From Moringa oleifera (taxonomy: Eukaryota > Streptophyta > Magnoliopsida > Brassicales > Moringaceae): a DNA stretch of 64,000 nucleotides. The stretch lies in the NCBI GenBank assembly GCA_021397835.1, contig JAJFZO010000609.1:12960001-13024000 (forward strand), given 5' to 3'. A program made the translations under genes and the position numbers. Below the pieces are notes generated by a model. It was not told the origin of the DNA. It was given only the letters and a program-made list of their open reading frames with translations, and did no database searches. Below, one piece after another: positions 49,301 through 61,800 of this stretch (position 1 is the first letter of the stretch; every line of letters starts with the position of its first letter).

Positions 49301-52300
49301 TGATAAATTATATTAAACTACCTCTAATTATTACATTAAGTCTTTAAATAATGTTTGCGATGCCAGTAATAACGAAAATAAATTAGGAATAGAAAACTTA
49401 AGAAGAATAGGGAATCAAAGCGAATAATTTAGGAATAAGAAATTGAGTTAAAATAAGTTAGAAATAGGTAACTAATCAAATTTACTTAAATATAAACTAA
49501 AAATGAGAAACTAATCAAATAAACTTAAAATATGAAATTAATGTAGGTGTGTGCTGCATCATATATTATTTTTGTTTTTGATAAAAAAAAAAGTTAAATG
49601 ATTTATGAAGTCTTCAAAGTTCAGAAAGGCTCAGTGGTTAGATGGTGAACTGAAATTTCTATATGTTGGTTGGCAAAAATTGCCAGACACTAGATGTTCA
49701 ATTTTTATGCATGATACAACGATCTAAACAAGTGCATGGAAGAATGCAGTAGCACATGCAATGAAGCAAGACAAATTAGTAGCTACATAATCCAAATAAA
49801 ATGTTTTCAGGCTGAAGATGGGTACATTCCATATCAAATTTGAAGAAAGATGCAAACTATCATGATTCAATTAGGCTTCTGTGGCATTTCAGTGTAGGCT
49901 TTTGAATTTTCTGGTGATTGGCTAGTGGGTTCCTTAACGCACTTATTTCTGTTTTCATCAAGTCCTGATGAATTGAGGTCGAAGAGAAATATTGACATAT
50001 TCTACGGTAGACCATCGGTTGTGAACTGAGTTTATGTAGAAGTATAAAAGAGATGCATCATTCAATGCTACACCCTTTTTTTTTTAATATTTTTTTGGGT
50101 TGAACTACACTATAAATTTTAATGCTTTTGGAGGCCAGCATATTGAAATTCCTTAATACTTATCTGAAATAAAAGCAGGAAAAGAAAAAGATACCAATGT
50201 ATTTTTATGCTGCAGCTGTATGCAAAGAGCAAAGTATGATATTGGAGAAGAGGCAGTTCATCGATTTTCGTTATCTGCAGAGGACAGAGCTACCCTCGAA
50301 TTGGCTGAATGGGTGAATAGCGCCTTTAGTAGAACATCGGTATGATTCAGATGGGTTACCTTGTATTTCTTTTATTTATGATGTAAAATTATGAATGCAT
50401 ACATGTTGCACTTTTTCTATCTGACATTTTTTTAGATCAAATTGTTAAAATTTTGGGGAAACATATATATTTCTTCTTAGATGTTAAGTACAGATATAAA
50501 TACTTCCAATGTTGGTCTTTATAATACCTAGCTATTTTCTGTTGGGTATTTCTATCTTGGCCTTGATTGTCTGTATTCATTTCATTTCATTTTTTTTTTT
50601 GCCTAGTGCATTTGCCAGTAGTAGTCTATATGTTTTGATGACTCATGTAAAAAAATTACCTTTTGCTTGATCAGGGTGCGAATATATATTTTCTACGTGT
50701 TGGTTCAATTATCTTTGTCTATGATTGTTCTGACCTCGGCTTTTAAACATTCCTTCTCCTATATATTGTTGGATGTGGGAAGTTAGTGTTGGCTCATGTA
50801 TTCCAGCATAGCTTTGGCTATCTTAAACCCTAAAGAGAATAAAAGAGAATTAACTTTCTTTAACTATCCAGATCTGTGCAGGAGGTGACCAAATTAGGTC
50901 AATTGTTATCCATTTCTTCTTCAAGACGGTTGTTTTACTTGTGAGGTTCCTAACAACAGAATTATGGAGTTATCCTTCTTTTTTAAACAGAAACAAAGTT
51001 GTATTGGTATAAATGGAGCTATCCTTCTTTTATTGACATGATTTGATAGATTTCCATCATGTCTATCTATGTATATTGTAGTTGATGACCTTAAGATTCA
51101 CCAACCGTATAAAATGGATTCGTTGATCAGGTTAATAGTTTGGAAAATTTATGGGTGACACTGGGGCAATTATAGTTTAAGATACAATGGAGATTATAGT
51201 GAAATTAAGCAGCTTTTATTAGGGGTGAGCATTTGGTTTAAAAATTTTGAAAACCGAATTAAATGAATTTCTTAAAAAAATAATCGAAAACTGACCGAAT
51301 ATGAAAAATAATCGATTAAACCGAGCTGAAATTTTCTTATCGGTTTAATCAGTAACCAAATTAATAAAAAATTTATTTAAATTTAAATTTTATATTTTTA
51401 AAAAATAAATTAATAATATTAATATTAATTAATTATTAAATTAAAATTAATTTTTTAGGTCTATTTTGGTTTTAAAAAAATTAACCGAAAACCAACAGAA
51501 AAAACCAATTTATAAACTGATTTAAAATCAAAAAATTAAAAAATCGAACCGAATTAATCGAAATCAATTTGGTTTATCGGTTTTTTCGGTTTTAATCGAA
51601 TTATAGTCACCCCTAGCTTCTATTATTTATTCTCAATAGCATTCAAAGTAGTTGGCAGATGTGTTATCTTACTTTGTGGAAAATAATTCTGGTCTGGTCC
51701 AAAGTCATTTCATACTGTCTATGTGATAGTGTTACAAAATTACAGTGGGCAAAGTTGATCTTTGTTATTTGGAGGAGTTTGAAATGATGCAACAGTGTGT
51801 TCTGGGACGAAGAAGCTGAAGTAGGACTTGCAGATTTTCCTTTGAGAATGACACAGAATTGAGGAATTTAATAGGCTTATTGGTGTTCAGCAATGACTTT
51901 TAGGCAGGTCTATCACTATAACTTGATTCTAACATGACGCAGAGATGCAGTTATCATGTGATAACGGACGGAGGGCCTGATAGTGTATCAATGAGTATTA
52001 CTTAATTAGGCTTCTGGTTTTATTTCTAAAAGTGGGGCAGAGGTGACAGTGGTAGTTGCCGTCCTTGGGGATTCTTGTTGTAATTTCTTGGTTTGGGGTG
52101 AAAGGAAAAGGAGATTAAAAGGTGTTTAGAAAACTTAGAACTCAAGCGTTGTAGCACTTAATCTTATATTAGCACAGAGAGGTGCAGGATTGGGAGTTGG
52201 ATATGTTTGGGAGATTTTTTGAGGGGATTTATGCAGAAAGACCTAATATTGAGAGAGATGATGCTGCTGTGTGGAGAGAGGATGTAGCCAAGGATTATTC

Positions 52301-55300
52301 AGTTAAATCTTTTTCCAAGGTGTTGGAGAGTTTGCAGCAACCAGATGGGAGACTAGGGTTCCCATGGGGGCTTATATAAAAGATCAAGGTGTCTTTCTAA
52401 GGTGACTTTCTTTACCTGGGAGATGGCGTGAGGCAAACCCTTAACCATTGACAACCTAAAAAGAAGGGAGAAGGTTATGGTAAGTAAATAAGTCAGTCAA
52501 TCATATTTTATTATAGTGGACACTTTCAATCTTGACATAGCAGTGGGTGGTTTCTGGTTTAGTTATGGGGAAGTTAAGAGCTTAAAAGGGTATTCATGTT
52601 TCTAAAGCCAAGAGGAAACTTGTAGCTTTAATCCTTAGCCGTTTTTTGGATGGTATGGAGGGAGATGAACAGAAGTGCTTTGAGGGCGTAGAAACTTCAC
52701 TGGTGTTGATTAAGAATAGATGGGGACTGCTCTTGAGCTTTTGCATGACGGGTAAATATGGTCTAAATGGGGTAGAATTAGTGGAGTTTTTAGGGCTCTT
52801 ACTCTCTAACTTACCGACTTACACAGGGAAGCAATATATACTAATATGAATCTTTGTTTCTGAAAAAAAAAAAAAGAAAAAAAGGGGGAAAATAGCACAG
52901 TTTGATATCCTTTTTTCCCGTCTTTGTGTGTTTGCTCTGAATTTATGACTTACACTTGAAAGTGCTCATATCATACACTAAGTTTGGGAACCGGATATTT
53001 CTTTGCAAACTTACAATCATTCAGATCTCGAACAGGTTAGTTCCTTCTTTTTCCCGCTTAGATCACCTAGTGGGAATGGTAAAGAGTTGAATGGTGGGTC
53101 TTACGGTTTTCATCACTCCTATCTTCTTTCAAAAGAAAAAAGAAAAGAAAAGAAAAAGGTTGTCATTACTCTTTAAAGTGATTTGACTTGAAGTAAATGT
53201 TGATTTGATGCTCTTGTGAGAGTGTATTCCCTAATTTGTTTTAGATATTACTTAGATTTACTTTTGGTTGATACGGAATTCCAATGTCATTTTTATCAAA
53301 AGTTCATTAGACAGAAAAATTATGGTCTAATTTCTATACTAACTTAAATGTTTAGGCTAGAAATATGGATTTTCCGGGACTATGTAGTTTGGCTAGAAAT
53401 ACGGGAGCGTGGGTTGGGATCATATGCGCTTGGGAAGAGAGAGTTTGCTTGGGAGGTGGACTTCAAAAGGTTGGCACAGGATTGGGAGGTGGAGTCCATA
53501 CGGTTGGAAACCTAGTGCAGAGATTGAAGAAGTGGCTATTTGGACAGGTGATGTTTCTCAGAAGCTTATGGTGAAATCTTTTTTCAAGGTTACTAAGGAG
53601 CTGCATCACAATGGGAGGCCATCTTTTCCGTGAAAATTGATTCGGAAGGTGAAAGCGCCTCCCAAGGTGGTGTTTTTTACTAGCAAGGCAGCATGGGGAA
53701 AGCCATTAACCATTGGTAATCTAAAGAAAAGAGGGCAGGACTGGGTGAATTGATGTTTTCTGTGTAAGGTGGAGGAGGAGTCAGTGCGCCGTATTGTATT
53801 ATGGTGTGGTTGGACTCAGACTATTTGGGAAAGTTTACTGTCGGCGTGGGTAGTTTCTGGGCCTGTGGCTATTGAGTTGAGGGCTTGGCAAGGGCTTCTT
53901 GTTTCTAAAGCTAGAAGGAAAGTGATGGCACTAGCTCCCCTGTTGATTTTTTGGCTGGTGTGGGGAGAAAGGAATAAAAGGGATTTTGAAGGGGTGAAAA
54001 CTCGATTGGAGTGCATAAAGAATTGATGGGGGTTGATACTACATTATTGGGTTACTGGAAATTATTTTGTAAATGACGTAGAACTAGCAGAGTTCCTGGG
54101 ACTCCTACTTTGTAAATAGATTAGGATACTTGTGCAAGGGTGACACCCCCTTGGTGCTACATATATAACAATTTACTTAGTTTTTGCTCAAAAAAAAAAA
54201 AAAGGAAACTTAAATATTTAGGGCTTCATGCCCTGGGGATTGAATTCTTAGGTTAGGGCCATGAATTTGTGGCTTTATGCAATGATAACTGAAAGTCGAC
54301 TAGACTAATTTTTGGTCTTATCAAGGATGCTATGGAAGGCATTTGTATGAAAAAAGAGAGATTTTTCTGGATGAAAGGCGGAGAAACAGATGTGATGGAG
54401 GATTATAGTAGACAATGCTACTTTTGCTTCATTGGAGATCTACAAACTTCAGCAAACTGGTGGTGCAAATGCTACTCGGAAACCAAGAGTAAATGGAGTT
54501 TAATTATGAAGGACTTGGAGATTGCTGTAGCACGCCACTTCAGAGTGGTATTGGTGAGGATTTTGTGTTCTGAAGACCTTAAGGAAGGCCAAACTTTGAA
54601 GTATGTCACTTGCTGGCAGGTGATGGATGTTTTTTGTTTTCTGTGGGTAGCACTCGCCATGTTTCAAGATAATTCTGCAATTTGATTTCTACTATTTGCT
54701 ATGGTTGGCCCTTTTGGTTACTTCCAAATTAATGATGGATTATTTTGAGAATAATGAAGATGCATGCTTATAAGTTTAAGCTGGGGATCTATGTTTTTAG
54801 GTTGACTATGGCTTCCATATCATTCCCTGTACAGGATTGACACCTGTTTAACCAGGTTTTCATTTGTAGAGCTCAATGATGGCTAGGCTAGAATCTTTTT
54901 CATACATTTAAAATGCCTATCATGTGGACCTGCTCTTTCCTGTCACCTCTATTTCCATGGTGGATGTTTTAGTTTATTACTTTTGATGGAGTGCAATACC
55001 TTCGCGATCATTGATCCATATGCCTGACCTGATTCCTTTTTCTTTGGGGTGTACAGGACTTTGTTGACTATGTTATTCTTGTCTTTTTTATTATGGCATT
55101 ATTTTTTCAACTGCTCCTGTATGCTCTAGTAACTTTATCTGATCATTGTATCTAACTTGTTTTGTCCTCTCCAGGTGGAAGATGCCGTGTCTCGTGTGGC
55201 TGATGGATCTTCTGCAGTGCAAGATCTGGATTTTTCCTCTTTACGTTCCCAGTTAGGTCCTTTGGCTGCAGTAAGTGCCTGAAATGTTATCACCGGTTGT

Positions 55301-55785
55301 TCTTTGTATATTTGAGTTCGAGTATTTAAATTTTTTTCTTTCTCATGCTAGGTTCTTCTCTGTATAGATGTTGCTGCCAGTTCAGCAAGGTCTGCAAATA
55401 TGTCCCAACAGCTTTTGGATCAGGTAATTGTATTTTAGAAACTTGGAAGTTCCTGTTTTGTTTAGTGTTTTTTAACTCTAGGCATCGCATTTCTTTTTCT
55501 TCTGATAGTATATGGCTTACTCTTTCCATCTTTTTGGAAAGTAACTAACTGTCTAGTTGTGCGTCAGAACTTTAGGCGCTACAAGCGTCTTCATTTATAT
55601 GTCTATTGTCAAAAATGTTCCTCTTTCTTATTTTTTTATTTTTTGGGTAGTATGTGTGGATACAGTTGAAAATAAATTGACTTTCACATTATCAGCAATT
55701 TGACTGTTTTAGAGCTAATTCCATGCTTTGTAAAAGATGCAGATGGTCCTTTTCATCATAAAAGTTGAAAATACACCAAAAAGAA

Positions 55786-55818
<33 letters not shown>

Positions 55819-58800
55819 GGGGAGGGAGGGGAAGACAGGACTTTGTTTTTGTTTTCAGTGCATGATGATCTTACATCTGGCACAACTGCTCCTAGTGCAT
55901 CTTAGATTTCTAGTTCTTCAATGTGCCATCTTTTTGATTGACTTCTTGTTTGCTTTGACTGTCCTAGCACTCTTTTCAGTAGCTGACATAATGCTATGCA
56001 TTGAATTTTGTCATATGCAGGCTCAAGTTATGTTATCTGAAATATATCCTGGAGGTTCTCCAAAGGTGGGTTCTACTTACTGGGATCAGATCCATGAAGT
56101 GGGAATTATTTCTGTATCACGGCGTGTCCTCAAATGTCTACATGAGTTTTTAGAACAGGTAAGATTTCAAGTTCCATTTCCTAAATTAAGAGATATTTTG
56201 AATAAAATTTAGTACTTGCTGTCAACTCATTCTGGAATAGAGTGTCCACTGAGGCATGGTCTCGTCCTTTGATGTTCAACCTGTGCGTTTTAATATTTTA
56301 TTCGCTTTTTCTTCTCCCTAAGTTGTAATTTATGTAGATGAAGAGTTTTGATTCCTTGAGGAGAAACCAATCTGGTTAGATCAGAAACACCACAGGTCTG
56401 CATATATTGCAGGGGATGAGTTGCCAGATTAATGTCTTAAATGCACAATTATTAGGGGTTTTGCTTCTTGTGCATTGTATGGATACTACTTCTGCTCTTA
56501 ATGTTTTACTTTTGTATTACGAAATGTTTTTCTGGTTATTGAAGCTGCTGCATGATCTGTTCCTGCAGGATAGCCCTCCGGCTCTTCAGGCCATTCTTGC
56601 TGGAGAGACTGTTGTTTCATCCGCTAAGGAGGCTCATCGACAGGGGCAAAGGGAACGTGCTCTTGCAATGCTACATCAGATGATCGAAGATGCTCACAGG
56701 GGCAAGCGACAGTTCCTGAGCGGTATTTTTTTTTCTATAATTTTAAGTTGAAATGGGAGTTATGTACTGTTTATGTTGTCTTGTTGCCGAAGATCCGTTC
56801 GCGTGTTTCTAATGTGTCTTTCTCCTGTGATCTTAGGCAAGCTTCACAATCTAGCAAGAGCTATTGCTGATGAAGAATCAGAAGTGAATTTTATTAAAGG
56901 GGAAGGCTCATACACAGATCGGAAAGTGCTGTCCAATTTTGACAAGGATGGTGTTCTTGGGCTTGGGCTAAAAGCTGTCAAACAACCACCCTTAAATTCA
57001 GTGGCTGGAGATCCAAGTGTGCAGCCTGTTGTTTTTGATATGAAAGACACTGGAAAGAGATTGTTTGGTCCGTTAAGCACAAAACCCACGACATATCTGT
57101 CACAATTTATTCTCCATATAGCTGCAATTGGCGACATTGTAGATGGGACTGATACAACCCATGATTTCAACTTTTTCTCACTTGTGTATGAGTGGCCAAA
57201 AGACGTAAGATTTTTCCTTGCCTGCGCCTCAAAGACACTAGAATCTTTTATTTTCTTATAATGATCTGTGCATCAAAGTGTGTGTTCATGCCTTTTACAT
57301 TTTCTACAATATATTATGAATTCATTTCTTTTGAATGAAATTCCATGCATAAAGCATCAATACTTTTCAAACTTTTGTTGGAATTATGCAGTTAAAGACC
57401 CATCATGCAGATTAGGAATCATATCAGTTTGTAGAACATCATTATGGAAATTTGTGGAAGCAGCCCTCCACTATGATGAAAAAGGAAAATGCAAACCTTG
57501 ATTACATTTTTTAAGATCATGTTCCTTCTACCTAACAAAAACTCAATGTATCAAGGAATTAGCTTTCCAGAAAAATCACAATCGTTTTGCTATTGTGCAT
57601 TGCAGCTTTTAACTCGTCTGGTCTTTGATCGAGGCAGCACTGATGCAGCTGGAAAGGTAGCTGAAATTATGTCTGCTGATTTTGTCCATGAAGTAATATC
57701 AGCATGTGTACCTCCAGTTTATCCACCACGTTCTGGTCATGGCTGGGCCTGCATTCCCATCACTCCTATTTGCCCTCGTAGTTACTCAGAAAGTAAGGTG
57801 CTCTCCCCTTCTTCTAAAGAAGCTAAGCCTAATTGTTACAGCCGTTCCTCAGCAACCCCTGGAGTCCCTCTGTACCCTCTCCAGTTGGATATAGTAAAGC
57901 ATTTGGTTAAAACATCGCCAGTAAGGGCTGTCTTAGCTTGTGTTTTTGGGAGCAGTATATTATACAGTAGCAGTGACTCTACTATATCCAGCTCCTTAAA
58001 TGAGGAATTAGCTCATGCACCTGATGCTGGCAGGTTGTTTTATGAGTTTGCTCTTGATCAATCTGAAAGGTCGGTTGAATAACTTGCAGAATTGAATCAT
58101 ATCTTTATCTGATTTACATTAAAATGGGCTTGTTTTACATTTTTCTTATATTTTTTCTAGCACAGGTTCCCAACTTTGAACCGATGGATACAAATGCAAA
58201 CTAATCTTCATCGAGTTTCTGAGTTTGCTGTAACAGCTAAGCAACAAGAAGATGAAGGAACAGTCAAATCTGAAGCAAGAGCTGCTATTAAAAGACTTCG
58301 CGAGCATGATAATGACTCTGAGTCAGAAGTTGATGAAATTGTTAGTAGCACTAGCATATCAACATCATTACCAGACTGCAGTTGTCAAGACAGTTCACCT
58401 CTAGACCCTTGGCAGGATTCTACAAATTCTGGAACTTCTGGAAATGATTCTACAGTTTTCCTTTCTTTTGATTGGGAGAACGAAGATCCCTACGAGAAAG
58501 CTGTGGAAAGGTGCTGGTCTAAATTGTTCCTTGTTCTGAATTTTTATGTGATGCTTTCCTTATTTCATTAGCTTTTAGTTACCTTGTATATTTTTCTTAC
58601 TATTCCATCTATAATCTTCATCATTGTTACCTAATGTTGTTTAAAATAAATTCAGCTGTGAAAGACATCTAAAAGGATAAAATAAGTGTAAGTATCATGC
58701 ACAAGTTTTAAGGGAGCTTATATTTTTAGTTTATATGAAATCAAAATAAAGTTTTTCTAGTTTCCTGGGACTATGTTGGTTGGAAGGATGTTATGGTGGG

Positions 58801-61800
58801 ATTGAAGTGCGTGCTGTTTATCCTTTGTCACTCTTTGCTCTTTCACACCAGATTGATTGATGAAGGAAAACTAATGGATGCTCTTGCCCTTTCGGATCGG
58901 TTTCTGCGCAATGGAGCCTCAGACCAATTACTTCAGCTTCTCATTGAGCGCAGAGAAGAAAGCCATTCAATTTCTGGACAACCTCAAGGTTGTGGAGGCC
59001 ATAACATCTGGAGCAATAGTTGGCAATATTGCCTGCGGTTGAAGGATAAGCAACTGGCAGCTAGACTTGCTCTCAAGTATGTAAAGTCATATTTCCTGAA
59101 ATATACATTGGTTGTTTGTGTATCTGCTGCATGGTGGTTTCTCCAACATGGTGCAATATGTTTTTCTCCTTCACTGTGTTGTTTGATAGCCCAGATCGCT
59201 AGACTTGACCTTTCATTCATAAACCTGACTGGCCTGGATTTGTGATCAATTGATTATCTCTTGGATAGAAAACAAATTATTTTATTTTTCTTGAATGCAC
59301 TGTTTTGCTTTGTTTGCTAATGTTTTTGCAATATTTTTTTCATACTGCTAAAAGGAAATCATTAATAAAATCTTCATGATACTTAACAGTTCTTCTCCCT
59401 TCTGTTTTTTTTTTTTTTTTCCTTTTTTCCAATGTCTAGCAAAATAATAGGGGACATGGACATGCACAAATTCAATGCTTCAACTGCATACTTTACTGTA
59501 GCATTACATTGCCACCTTAATCTGGTGGCTATTACTATAACACCAGAGAGTCCTTGAAGAGATTTACAAACATCTAGTTGGTCACTGAAGGCTAAAATGT
59601 ATAGTTGATGAGTTTGAAAAGGTTTAGAACAAAGGGTAGGATTGCTTTGGTGCAAGGCAAGAAAAATCCAAGTTGCAAGCCTGTTTCAAAAGTGCTATGT
59701 GTGGTACGCTGGGGCTTTGTTAGATATCATAACATCAGGGGCTATTAAACAGGAATTAAGATTGGGAAAATACTACAAAATAATGTTAACTGTGGCTTTC
59801 AGAAAATACAAGTAGAAAAATGTGAAACATTTTTTATACAAATAAAAAGTCTTTCTATCTGACAAAACAACAACGCAAAGTGTTGAGGAAAGAAAAGGAG
59901 GTGAAAAGAGTATGATGAATGCACAAAGCTAGATTTTTTAGTCATTTCTAGTGGGGGCTAGTAGAACTGGTTTGGCACAAATCTGTTAACAGCTTCTGTA
60001 TTTGCTGCAAGTATGTCTATATGGTGATGTGACTTGCTTACAGGGAAGCCCTTGTAACCTCATATGAAAGCAGAAGTACGTTTTAGCGGTCTCATTCTAG
60101 AGTTCCTTATAGTTTCCATCATTTTCTTGCACTATGGCCTCGCCATAATGTCGAGATAATGTTTTCATGCTTAAATGGGGAGCTATAGAAGATTCCTAAG
60201 ACATCTGTAGTTTGGGGCAATGTCCTCAAATTTCAAAATATTTTTCTCATTCTAGAGTTCCTTATAGTTTGCATCATTTTCTTACACTATGGCCTCGCCA
60301 TAATGTTGAGATAATGTTTTCATGCTTAAATGATGAGCTATAGAAGATTCCCAATACATCTGTTCTTTGGAGTAATGTCCTCAAATTTCAAAATATTTTT
60401 TCAGGTATATGCATAGATGGGAACTTGATGCTGCTTTGGATGTTCTCACCATGTGCAGCTGTCATCTGCCTGAAAGTGATCTTGTTAGGAACGAAGTACG
60501 TGATTCAGTTCTGTTTATTCAATTATTTTAAAATCATTGCTGATGCTGTCTTGGTTCCTGTGAAAATTTTGTGTTTTTGTGTATAAGTTTTACTGGTAGA
60601 AATTGAGAGTTTAATGTTTTTCCTCTTAGATCTTGCAAATGAGACAAGCTTTGCAGCGGTACAGCCACATATTAAGTGCAGATGATCACCATAGTAGCTG
60701 GCAAGAGGTCATATTCTCTTCTGATTGTGGACTGAAGTGATAATTACAATTGGAGAAAATAGAATTCAGCCTTTCTTGTGAGGTCTTTTCATGCTTTGCT
60801 TTATCTTAGAGATTCTATTATTCTTCCATGGAAATGCCAGGTTGAAGCTGAATGTAAGGAGGATCCTGAGGGCTTGGCTCTTAGATTGGCTGGGAAAGGT
60901 GCTGTTTCTGCTGCCTTGGAAGTGGCTGAAAGTGCGGGATTATCCATAGAGTTGAGGAGAGAACTGCAGGGCCGGCAACTTGTGAAGCTCCTCACTGCAG
61001 ATCCTCTCAATGGCGGGGGGCCTGCAGAAGCTTCACGCTTCCTATCATCTCTGCGTGACTCAGATGATGCCTTACCAGTTGCTATGGGTGCGATGCAGCT
61101 ACTACCCAACCTACGGTCAAAGCAACTTCTTGTTAGTAATATTCTCTTTTTGGCCAATTTTTGTTCAGATGTGACAGGATTGCATATTTATATTCATCTA
61201 AATTGAATCATTCTTTGCCATAATTTTCTTGTATTCTTCTTTTAAGGTGCACTTCTTTTTGAAGCGAAGAGATGGGAATCTCTCTGATATGGAGGTTTCT
61301 CGGCTTAACTCCTGGGCCTTAGGTCTTCGTGTGCTAGCAGCCTTGCCATTGCCATGGCAGCAAAGGTGTTCTTCCCTTCATGAGCATCCACACTTGATAT
61401 TGGAGGTCCTGCTGATGAGGAAACAACTGCAGTCTGCTTCCCTGGTATTTACTTAGGGACTTAGATTCCTTTAGTGGCAGCCATGATGCTTTTATTTACT
61501 ACCTGTGCTGTTCTTCATTTGCTTTGATCATAACTTGACATAATGAGAATTATCAACTGCTTGTATCCTGGTTCTGCATGTGGCATCCTTAGTACACACT
61601 ATGCCAATCCCCCTCCCCCCCTCTCCAATTTACATCGGTAAAATCTTTGCTTATATTTCATTCAGATCCTTAAAGAGTTTCCTTCATTGAGAGACAACAA
61701 TGTAATCATAGCGTATGCTGCTAAAGCTATTGCTGTCAGTATCAGCTCGCCTTCCAGAGAACCTCGAATATCTGTTTCAGGAACAAGACCAAGGCAGAAA

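Noticed and set aside
49629..49690. A-box-like word (GGCTCAGTGGTTAGA)
   Set aside because: It resembles a tRNA internal promoter, but no B-box or cloverleaf follows. It could be a decayed SINE, with too little support to list.
54332..54685. 117-aa plus-strand frame in intron 9
   Set aside because: It lies downstream of LINE insertion B, has no recognisable motif and no fitting splice or promoter context.
55692..55883. Minus-strand frame with a run of prolines
   Set aside because: It is produced by the poly-G tract and is not a gene.
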